9,234 bases of DNA from STC-54 sp964504665. GTDB taxonomy: Bacteria; Patescibacteriota; Microgenomatia; Daviesbacterales; UBA10151. The position numbers were made by a program, and so were the translations under genes. The stretch is from NCBI GenBank assembly GCA_964504665.1, contig CAZDEH010000032.1, positions 1 to 9,234 of the forward strand, in the 5' to 3' direction. Positions 1 to 4,661 of the stretch are shown here, in pieces. The notes under the pieces were generated by a model, which made no database searches, was not told where the DNA came from, and was given only the letters and a program-made list of their open reading frames with translations. Positions within the stretch are counted from its first letter, which is position 1. The number at the start of each line of letters is the position of its first letter.

Positions 1-237
1 TTAATTGAGGCAATGACTAACCGTTCGTTCGGATTCTCTCATGATGCATAACGTACCCTGAGCTTTAAGAGATTGTTCTAAAACTGCAGCACCTATTGCC
101 ACAGGAACTATACAAAGCATCAATCTCGCATAATCTCCTAAATGATCTAGCAGACCTAAACGTTCTCGCCCTCTTTGTGAATTTGAAGTTTTGTCTATTA
201 ATTCTTGATTTAAAAACTCTCGATTTTGACGTTCCAT
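1..237 (-). CDS. Small hypothetical protein with one possible membrane helix
   Basis: I do not recognise this 78-residue product. The N-terminal third is polar and charged (MERQNREFLNQELIDK). A hydrophobic stretch at about 38-56 (ARLMLCIVPVAIGAAVL) could be a single membrane helix, and the tail is short, with Cys at 64 and 76. The stop is the TAA at 3-1, so the frame is complete within the window. It begins 27 nt after fusA with no Shine-Dalgarno sequence but with an extended -10 box just upstream. A 63-codon open frame runs against it on the plus strand (96-287) and has no supporting signals. Whether this gene is real is uncertain; the promoter-like box and orientation favour it. Confidence 0.5.
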   Translation of the reverse strand: MERQNREFLNQELIDKTSNSQRGRERLGLLDHLGDYARLMLCIVPVAIGAAVLEQSLKAQGTLCIMRESERTVSHCLN

Positions 238-245
238 ATAAAAAA

Positions 246-254
246 ATTATAGCA
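246..254 (-). promoter_or_regulatory. Candidate extended -10 promoter for the 78-residue gene
   Basis: TGCTATAAT on the minus strand is a perfect extended -10 element (TGnTATAAT). It lies between the fusA stop and the ATG at 237, with transcription predicted to start at about 239-237, so the mRNA would be leaderless or nearly so. No good -35 is seen, which extended -10 promoters can tolerate. The following T-run (246-240) is not preceded by a GC-rich stem, so this is unlikely to be a fusA terminator. Confidence 0.5.
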
Positions 255-264
255 ATTTATCACA

Positions 265-2442
265 CTAATGCTCTACTCTGCCTGTAAAACCTGAGGTTTC
301 TACGATTTTTTGAGTAATATTATTGGGAACTTCCTGATAGTGATCTGCTTCCATGTAATAAGTTGCCCTGCCTTGAGACATGGACCTAATAATAGTAGCG
401 TAACCACCCATTTCTGCAAGCGGCACTAAAGCTATCACTACTCTGGCATTTCCTCTCATCTCAGTTGATTGAATCTCAGCTCTTTTGGAAGATAGATCAG
501 CGATGATATCTCCCAAATATTCTTCAGGAACTACCACCTCAACTTTCATAATTGGTTCCAGCAGTACCATATCTGCCTGGTGGGCTGCTTCAGAAAGCCC
601 TAAAGATCCAGCAATTTTAAAGGCTATTTCAGATGAATCAACATCATGAAATGACCCATCATAAACAGCAACACGGATATCGGTAACAGGATATCCTGCT
701 AAAATACCGGTATCCTCTTTTTCAATAACTCCTTTTTCAATCGCCGGAATAAATTCCCGGGGGATAGTCCCACCGACAATTTCTGAAACAAATTCGCGAC
801 CTGATCCACGAGCTAAAGGTTCAATCCGCAGGAGACAGTGACCATATTGACCCCGACCTCCGGTCTGCCTGATATATTTACCCTCTCCTTTGGCAATTTG
901 TTGAATGGTCTCTTTATAGGCTACTTGCGGCTGACCAACATTTGCCTCAACTTTAAATTCACGCTTCATCCGGTCAACTAAAATTTCCAGCTGCAACTCA
1001 CCCATCCCGGAGATAATGGTTTGCCCGGTTTCATGATCTGATTTCACCCTGAAGGTAGGATCTTCTTCTGATAAGCGACCAAGTGCAAACCCCAGTTTTT
1101 CCTGGTCAGATTTAGTCTTTGGCTCAATCGCCAAAGAGATAACTGGTTCAGGAAAATCAATAGATTCTAAAATAAGAGGGTGGGTCTCATCACAAATAGT
1201 ATTACCGGTAATGGTGTCTTTAAGCCCTACTGCCGCCACAATTTCACCAGCATATGCTTCTTCAATTTCTTCCCGATCATTGGCATGCATTAACATCAAA
1301 CGGCCAATTCTTTCCTTGATATCTTTAGTAGAATTATAAATGTAAGAACCAGATTTTAGAGTTCCAGAGTAGACCCTGATAAAAGTTAACTTTCCAACGT
1401 GCGGGTCAACTTGAACTTTAAAAGCCAAAGCCGAAAGCGGATCTACAGGATCAGCCTTTCTGATTTCCTGTTCTTTTGTCTTGGGATTTTCACCAACGAT
1501 TTCCGAAACATCCTGAGGTGAAGGCAAATATTCTATTACACCATCGAGCATAAGTTGTACACCTTTATTACGCAGAGATGAACCGGCTAAAACAGGCACA
1601 ATCTCATTATTGATAACTGCACGCCGTAAGGCTGCTTTCAGTTCGCTGACAGAAATATCTTCGCCTTGAAGATATTTTTCCATTAAAGTATCATCTGTCC
1701 CAGAAATTTCCTCCACTAATTTTTCCCGATGTGTTTTCACTAAATCAACCATGTCTGCTGGAATTTCCGTCTCGTGAAATTTGGCTCCAGTATCATCACC
1801 TTCCCCGCCTGCATCGCTTTGCGAAGCATTGCGGGCAGGCCAAATAAAGGCTTTTTCGGTTAATAAGTCAACAACCCCTTTGAAATCATTTTCTTTACCA
1901 ATAGGTAAGTTATAGGGCAGAGCATTAGCTCCCAGTCTATCTCTGGCAGATTGAATGGTCCCCAAAAAATCTGCTCCCACCACATCCATTTTATTAGCGA
2001 AGGCTATCAAAGGAACTTTATATTTATTAGCTTGCCTCCATACCGTCTCTGTTTGAGACTGCACACCTGAAGCTGAATCTAACACAATTACCCCACCATC
2101 CAAAACGCGCAAAGATCTTTCTACTTCGGCAGTAAAATCAACGTGACCGGGAGTATCAATAATATTTATTCTGGTTTCTTTGTCTTTATAAGGACCACTC
2201 GTTGGAGTCCAAAAAGTGGTAATAGCAGCAGAGACAATCGTAATCCCACGTTCACGTTCCTGCTCCATCCAATCAGTAACAGTTGTTCCCTCATCAATAT
2301 TACCAATTTTATAAGTTTTACCAGTGTAAAAAAGAATCCGTTCGGTGGTGGTAGTTTTGCCGGCATCAATATGGGCAATAATACCGATATTACGGATCTG
2401 ATCTAAAGGAAAATCCCTGTTTGTTTTTGTGGTGATTGCCAT
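265..2442 (-). CDS. fusA: Elongation factor G
   Basis: EF-G is the ribosomal translocase GTPase and also acts in ribosome recycling. The 725-residue product has the G1 loop AHIDAGKTT (23-31), G2 around RERGITI, G3 DTPGH (96-100, catalytic His100), G4 NKMD (150-153) and G5 near GSSLRNKG. Domains II, III (GMGELQLEI), IV (DGSFHDVDSSEIAFKIAGS) and V (LLEPIMKVEV, SMSQGRATYYMEADHYQEVP) follow. It is about 20 residues longer than E. coli EF-G, and 12 of its residues (202-213) are encoded by a 36-nt GC-rich palindrome inserted in the G domain before EGDDTGAKF. The ATG at 2442 lacks a Shine-Dalgarno sequence and sits 14 nt after the gre-like gene, so coupling is likely. It ends in TAG, 27 nt before the next gene. 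Downstream one would often expect tuf; it is not visible here. Confidence 0.98.
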   Translation of the reverse strand: MAITTKTNRDFPLDQIRNIGIIAHIDAGKTTTTERILFYTGKTYKIGNIDEGTTVTDWMEQERERGITIVSAAITTFWTPTSGPYKDKETRINIIDTPGHVDFTAEVERSLRVLDGGVIVLDSASGVQSQTETVWRQANKYKVPLIAFANKMDVVGADFLGTIQSARDRLGANALPYNLPIGKENDFKGVVDLLTEKAFIWPARNASQSDAGGEGDDTGAKFHETEIPADMVDLVKTHREKLVEEISGTDDTLMEKYLQGEDISVSELKAALRRAVINNEIVPVLAGSSLRNKGVQLMLDGVIEYLPSPQDVSEIVGENPKTKEQEIRKADPVDPLSALAFKVQVDPHVGKLTFIRVYSGTLKSGSYIYNSTKDIKERIGRLMLMHANDREEIEEAYAGEIVAAVGLKDTITGNTICDETHPLILESIDFPEPVISLAIEPKTKSDQEKLGFALGRLSEEDPTFRVKSDHETGQTIISGMGELQLEILVDRMKREFKVEANVGQPQVAYKETIQQIAKGEGKYIRQTGGRGQYGHCLLRIEPLARGSGREFVSEIVGGTIPREFIPAIEKGVIEKEDTGILAGYPVTDIRVAVYDGSFHDVDSSEIAFKIAGSLGLSEAAHQADMVLLEPIMKVEVVVPEEYLGDIIADLSSKRAEIQSTEMRGNARVVIALVPLAEMGGYATIIRSMSQGRATYYMEADHYQEVPNNITQKIVETSGFTGRVEH
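1804..1839. repeat. 36-nt GC-rich palindromic element inserted in frame within fusA
   Basis: The 36 nt form an imperfect hairpin. CC pairs with GG; GCC-T-GCA pairs with TGC-G-GGC, including one G-T wobble; GCTT pairs with AAGC around a TGCG loop; a C-A mismatch and one 2x2 internal loop interrupt the stem. The element is 24/36 GC, well above the surrounding gene. It encodes PARNASQSDAGG, residues 202-213, exactly 12 codons, in a loop where other EF-G proteins are shorter. I recall similar CCTGCCCGCAATGC-type palindromes scattered in Patescibacteria genomes, but that memory is unchecked. Confidence 0.7.
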
Positions 2443-2456
2443 TTTGATAGATTAGA

Positions 2457-2681
2457 TTATTTATCACTTTCTATATTTTTAATAATTTTTTCGATTTCTT
2501 GTATCCTAACTCTCCAAGTTACAGCATCTTCATCTAACATTTGGAAGGCTGCGTTTTCTGATAAATCGCCCATAGCCATAGCTTCACCTCTTTTTTGCAT
2601 AATATCTTCATACTCTTTTCGAAGCTTTTCAAGTTTTCCCTGCCACATCTTTAATTTTTCTGCTTTCAGTTTTGTATCCAT
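2457..2681 (-). CDS. Stand-alone GreA/GreB N-terminal coiled-coil domain protein
   Basis: The 74-residue product matches the N-terminal coiled coil of Gre transcript-cleavage factors. The hairpin tip is GDLSENAAF (38-46), against GDLKENAEY in E. coli GreA. The two acidic tip residues that help hold the second metal in the polymerase active site (GreA D41 and E44) are kept as D39 and E42. The flanks are heptad-like helices (about 4-37 and 47-72), the second containing RIQEIEKII like the Gre RIKDIE segment. The FKBP-like C-terminal domain that docks Gre on the beta' rim is absent; the gene ends in TAA 14 nt before fusA, and no Gre C-terminal domain is visible in this window. Full GreA is about 155-160 residues. 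A role in backtracked-complex rescue or secondary-channel binding is inference. It is probably cotranscribed with fusA. Confidence 0.8.
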   Translation of the reverse strand: MDTKLKAEKLKMWQGKLEKLRKEYEDIMQKRGEAMAMGDLSENAAFQMLDEDAVTWRVRIQEIEKIIKNIESDK

Positions 2682-2690
2682 AATATGAAC

Positions 2691-2699
2691 TCTCCTTTT
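2691..2699 (-). promoter_or_regulatory. Shine-Dalgarno site of the gre-like gene
   Basis: AAAAGGAGA on the minus strand lies 9-10 nt before the ATG at 2681. It is the strongest ribosome-binding site in the window besides that of rpoC. It is complementary, with two wobbles, to the U-tract at 2735-2725, so it could be masked. Confidence 0.8.
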
Positions 2700-2706
2700 A
2701 GTCGAG

Positions 2707-2733
2707 TTCTTTTAGAACCTTGTTCTAAAAGAA
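2707..2733 (-). promoter_or_regulatory. Perfect 12-bp leader hairpin overlapping the terminator U-tract
   Basis: On the minus strand TTCTTTTAGAAC (2733-2722), loop AAG, GTTCTAAAAGAA (2718-2707) form a perfect 12-bp stem. The 5' arm overlaps the T-tract of the preceding GC hairpin. The stem ends 11 nt before the Shine-Dalgarno region of the gre-like gene. CTAAAAG in the 3' arm is repeated at 2701-2695 next to that site, so the same 5' arm can pair with either copy. Confidence 0.7.
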
Positions 2734-2757
2734 AAAGCCCCTGCCACAGGCGGGGCT
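2727..2757 (-). terminator. Intrinsic terminator-like hairpin, just after the promoter start point
   Basis: On the minus strand AGCCCC pairs with GGGGCT, and GCC with GGC after a single bulged A, closing a TGT loop (2757-2736). This gives a 9-bp GC-rich stem, followed by TTTTTCTTTT (2736-2727). On the opposite strand no T-run follows, so the direction is minus. It can end transcripts from the 194-residue gene. Because the predicted promoter start (about 2760) lies only 3 nt before the stem, it can also act as a leader attenuator or a 5'-stabilising hairpin for the gre-like/fusA mRNA. Confidence 0.75.
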
Positions 2758-2766
2758 AACTATTTA

Positions 2767-2795
2767 ATATTAAGACAAATTGATCCTAAAGTCAA
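2767..2795 (-). promoter_or_regulatory. Sigma70-type promoter for the gre-like/fusA unit
   Basis: On the minus strand -35 TTGACT (2795-2790), a 17-nt spacer and -10 TAATAT (2772-2767) form the best promoter match seen in the window. The predicted start is near 2760, giving a leader of about 79 nt before the ATG at 2681. The promoter is in the spacer after the 194-residue gene, so the gre-like gene and fusA can be expressed independently of the rpoBC-rpsLG block. Confidence 0.7.
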
Positions 2796-2804
2796 CTAGG
2801 GTGG

Positions 2805-3389
2805 CTATTTTTTAGTACATTTTCCAGAAGCATCAGGATACATTGGTACCGGATATTTACAATAATATCCTATGGGACAAGCCATTGGTCCTGTTTCACC
2901 AGCAAACCCACCACAACTTTTCCCCTCTGCAGGTTGACACATAATAAATTTACGTCCTAAATCCGTATGATATACAACTTGTTGTAGGTTGTAGCTAAAA
3001 ATAACTCTATAACCTGGGGTAATAACTTGAGCATATACGTTACCCTCTTTAGGACAACCTAAACTATTATCTGACCATTCAACTTTTTCTAATTTATCAT
3101 AAACAATTTGTGATTTATTAAGTCCTGATATTTTAGCAAAATCCTGTTCAGCCAATAAAACCGCTTCAGGAGTCGCCTCGTTTTTTATCACATCCTGATT
3201 TTGATCAGTATTGCTTGTTGGACTAATAATCTTATCTGTATCTGAGATTTGTTTTAAATGAAGAACAGGACCATCTATTGAAGGCTTTCTATTTATTTTT
3301 TGAACCCAAAAAATACCCCCACCAACTACCAGTGTAATTACTATTATTCCAATTAAAAACAACATTGGAGCAAAACCTTTTTGATTCAT
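2805..3389 (-). CDS. Membrane-anchored protein with two Cys-containing outer domains
   Basis: The 194-residue product opens with MNQKGFAP and a hydrophobic helix at about 7-29, followed by a linker of about 45 residues rich in Ser, Thr, Asp and Asn. Domain one (about 76-151) has VEWSDNSLGCPKEG and YAQVITPGYRVIF, then HTDLG and a closing Cys (112 and 151 may pair). I recall this pattern from uncharacterised secreted bacterial proteins but cannot name the family. Domain two (159-194) is a compact Cys-rich module, CGGFAG, CPIGYYC, YPDASGKC, with Cys at 159, 171, 177 and 191. Both are likely outside the membrane. AAAGGAG (3407-3413) sits at the end of the upstream gene but 17 nt from this ATG, so coupling to the 200-residue gene 11 nt upstream is likely. 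The function is unknown; cell-surface display is inference. Confidence 0.8.
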   Translation of the reverse strand: MNQKGFAPMLFLIGIIVITLVVGGGIFWVQKINRKPSIDGPVLHLKQISDTDKIISPTSNTDQNQDVIKNEATPEAVLLAEQDFAKISGLNKSQIVYDKLEKVEWSDNSLGCPKEGNVYAQVITPGYRVIFSYNLQQVVYHTDLGRKFIMCQPAEGKSCGGFAGETGPMACPIGYYCKYPVPMYPDASGKCTKK

Positions 3390-3400
3390 GTCAATTAAAT

Positions 3401-4003
3401 TTAAAACTCCTTTGAGGCTAGTTGATCAATTTTAGCAAACAAAGGGGAGTTTATGTCTATCTTAACCTGACAGCTTGCAATCGTTTCCAGACCTTTTGGG
3501 GTATAAAAGATATAAGTTAGTTCTTGTCCATCATAGGCAGTAGGACAAGTACCAATAAATTTCACTGCTTTGACAGATGCAAAATCAGTACTGGCAATTA
3601 AACTCTGTAATTCATTAATTTCTTGCTCTGAAATCTTGGTTTTTAATTCACCATTAACTAAAAACGATCCATCTTTAAGGATGGATTTTGTCGAAGAGCA
3701 AACCCCGCTTGGACACATCCCCCCGCTATAACTAATTTGCAATAAATTATTTGTATATGTTTTCCAGTTGGCAGTTTCATCTTTGTTATTNNNNNNNNNN
3801 TTAAGCGTACTCATGTCTGGGCTGGGTTTACTATTTGATTCGGGAAGGCTAGTCGGGAGAAGTATCATTGGATTTTGTCTGTAAACAGCATCTTCTAAGG
3901 AAGAAGGGTATTGAGATTTTATAAAATAAAATACTCCACCAGCTATTAACGTTACAATTATTATTCCAATTAAAACTAGTATCAGGATAAAACCTTTTTG
4001 CAT
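3401..4003 (-). CDS. Membrane-anchored protein of unknown function (interrupted by an assembly gap)
   Basis: I do not recognise a named family. The 200-residue product opens with MQKGF and a hydrophobic helix at about 5-28, giving a short cytoplasmic end and a single anchor. A Pro/Ser-rich linker (45-67) contains four undetermined residues from the N run. The outer domain (78-200) begins with TANWKTYTNN and contains Cys at 97, 102, 153 and 178, enough for two disulfides, with the segments GGMCPSGVC and GTCPTAYDGQELTYIFYT. The KGF start resembles a type IV pilin leader, but the Glu at position +5 is missing, so pilin assignment is not supported. Frame continuity depends on the gap being exactly 10 nt or differing from it by a multiple of 3. 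No Shine-Dalgarno sequence is visible. The next gene encodes a protein with a very similar anchor. Confidence 0.75.
   Translation of the reverse strand: MQKGFILILVLIGIIIVTLIAGGVFYFIKSQYPSSLEDAVYRQNPMILLPTSLPESNSKPSPDMSTLXXXXNNKDETANWKTYTNNLLQISYSGGMCPSGVCSSTKSILKDGSFLVNGELKTKISEQEINELQSLIASTDFASVKAVKFIGTCPTAYDGQELTYIFYTPKGLETIASCQVKIDINSPLFAKIDQLASKEF
3791..3800. other. Assembly gap (10 N)
   Basis: Ten undetermined bases lie inside the linker of the 200-residue membrane protein. A round 10 is often a placeholder, so the true gap length and the reading frame across it are uncertain. Confidence 0.99.
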
Positions 4004-4006
4004 AAT

Positions 4007-4042
4007 ATTTATATTATCATAACCCGAAAAATTTATATTATC
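4007..4042 (-). promoter_or_regulatory. Candidate extended -10 promoter with a 12-bp direct repeat, upstream of the 200-residue protein
   Basis: On the minus strand TGATAATAT (4019-4011) fits an extended -10 element and ends 7 nt before the ATG at 4003, so the predicted start of transcription falls at about 4004, right at the start codon. No -35 match is visible. The 12-mer GATAATATAAAT occurs twice in the same orientation (4042-4031 and 4018-4007), 24 bp apart, which may mean two overlapping promoter boxes or an operator pair. AT-rich DNA gives such matches by chance, so confidence is limited. Confidence 0.45.
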
Positions 4043-4045
4043 TTA

Positions 4046-4060
4046 CCACCCCTGGGGTGG
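4046..4060. repeat. 15-bp perfect palindrome
   Basis: CCACCCC (4046-4052), one central base, then GGGGTGG (4054-4060). It lies between rpsG and the 200-residue membrane protein gene, about 30 bp upstream of that gene's candidate -10 box. As RNA it could form a 6-bp GC-rich hairpin with a 3-nt loop, but no T-run follows directly on either strand, so it is not a standard intrinsic terminator. A protein-binding site or a repeat remnant is possible. Confidence 0.55.
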
Positions 4061-4071
4061 ATTAGGCAGGC

Positions 4072-4180
4072 ACCTACGGATTTTGGGGGTCATTTAGGCT
4101 CAAAATAGAGAGAAAACGCCAAAAATAAGTATTTCTTCAATAAGTATTTCTTCTTAGAAATATTAGAACCTACGGGTTTT
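4072..4180. repeat. Pair of 13-nt near-identical direct repeats bracketing the rpsG downstream spacer
   Basis: The sequence acctacggRtttt occurs at 4072-4084 (R = a) and 4168-4180 (R = g) in the same orientation, 96 bp apart start to start. The second copy overlaps the rpsG stop codon. They could be a duplication left by a small insertion, or coincidence; the match is 12 of 13. Confidence 0.45.
4124..4153. repeat. 15-bp perfect tandem duplication
   Basis: The 15-mer aataagtatttcttc occurs twice head to tail (4124-4138 and 4139-4153), 25 nt past the rpsG stop. Immediately upstream on the minus strand, 4146-4161 can form a weak 6-bp hairpin (ATTTCT, 4-nt loop, AGAAAT). The repeat looks like simple replication slippage; no function is evident. 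Confidence 0.8.
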
Positions 4181-4655
4181 AGAATCTGAAGTGGGCGAAG
4201 GCACGGTTGGCTTCTGCTGCTTTTAACATATCTTCTTTTTTCTTAATGGCAATACCTTTTCCTTCGGCAGCATCAATTAACTCTGCTGCTAATTTCTCAC
4301 CAAAAGAATGATATTCTTTGTTAGATCTTGATCTAGCAGCCATAATAATCCACCTGATGGCCAAAGCTTCACGCCTATCTCCTCTAACCTCTTGTGGAAT
4401 TTGATAAGAAGCTCCACCAACACGCCTTGGCCTAACTTCCATTTTGGGAGCAGCATTAGCAATAGCTGACTCAAAAATAGTCATGGGATTTTTGCCGGTT
4501 TTTTCGATATTTTCAAAAGCTTTATAAACTAAAGTTTGTGCTACGGTTTTTTTACCATCCATCATGACACGGTTAATAAACCTGGTAACAAGCTTCGAGT
4601 CATAAATTGGATCTGCCTTCATTATTCTTCTAATTATTTTTCCTGCTCTTGGCAT
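4179..4655 (-). CDS. rpsG: 30S ribosomal protein S7
   Basis: S7 is the primary binder of the 16S 3' major domain and nucleates assembly of the 30S head. The 158-residue product has the family's normal length. It shows the N-terminal signature DPIYDSKLVTRFINRVMMDG (15-34), the beta-hairpin region VRPRRVGGASYQIPQEVRG (74-92), RWIIMAAR (101-108) and the terminal NRAFAHFRF. It lies 6 nt downstream of rpsL with no obvious Shine-Dalgarno sequence, so translation is probably coupled to rpsL. In many bacteria fusA follows directly; here 175 bp of repeat-containing DNA and three small genes intervene. I see no convincing terminator right after its TAA stop. Confidence 0.97.
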   Translation of the reverse strand: MPRAGKIIRRIMKADPIYDSKLVTRFINRVMMDGKKTVAQTLVYKAFENIEKTGKNPMTIFESAIANAAPKMEVRPRRVGGASYQIPQEVRGDRREALAIRWIIMAARSRSNKEYHSFGEKLAAELIDAAEGKGIAIKKKEDMLKAAEANRAFAHFRF

Positions 4656-4661
4656 ATTTGT

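Noticed and set aside
240..256. AT-rich inverted repeat plus T-run as a fusA terminator
   Set aside because: The stem would be only AAATT/AATTT with no GC pairs; the sequence is better explained as an extended -10 box.
96..287. Plus-strand open frame of 63 codons
   Set aside because: It overlaps the fusA end and the 78-residue gene on the opposite strand, has no ribosome-binding site or promoter, and its composition looks like an antisense frame.
2143..2406. Plus- and minus-strand frames inside the fusA G domain
   Set aside because: They are shadows of the conserved EF-G coding sequence; the fusA frame carries all GTPase motifs.
3401..4003. Type IV pilin or pseudopilin
   Set aside because: The KGF start and hydrophobic helix look similar, but the Glu at +5 of the mature pilin is missing here and in the neighbouring protein, and the outer domains do not look like pilins.
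4124..4153. CRISPR-like repeat
   Set aside because: Only two copies, directly abutting with no spacer, and no cas genes nearby.
4289..4474. 61-residue frame inside rpsG
   Set aside because: It is an out-of-frame shadow of the S7 gene with no signals of its own.
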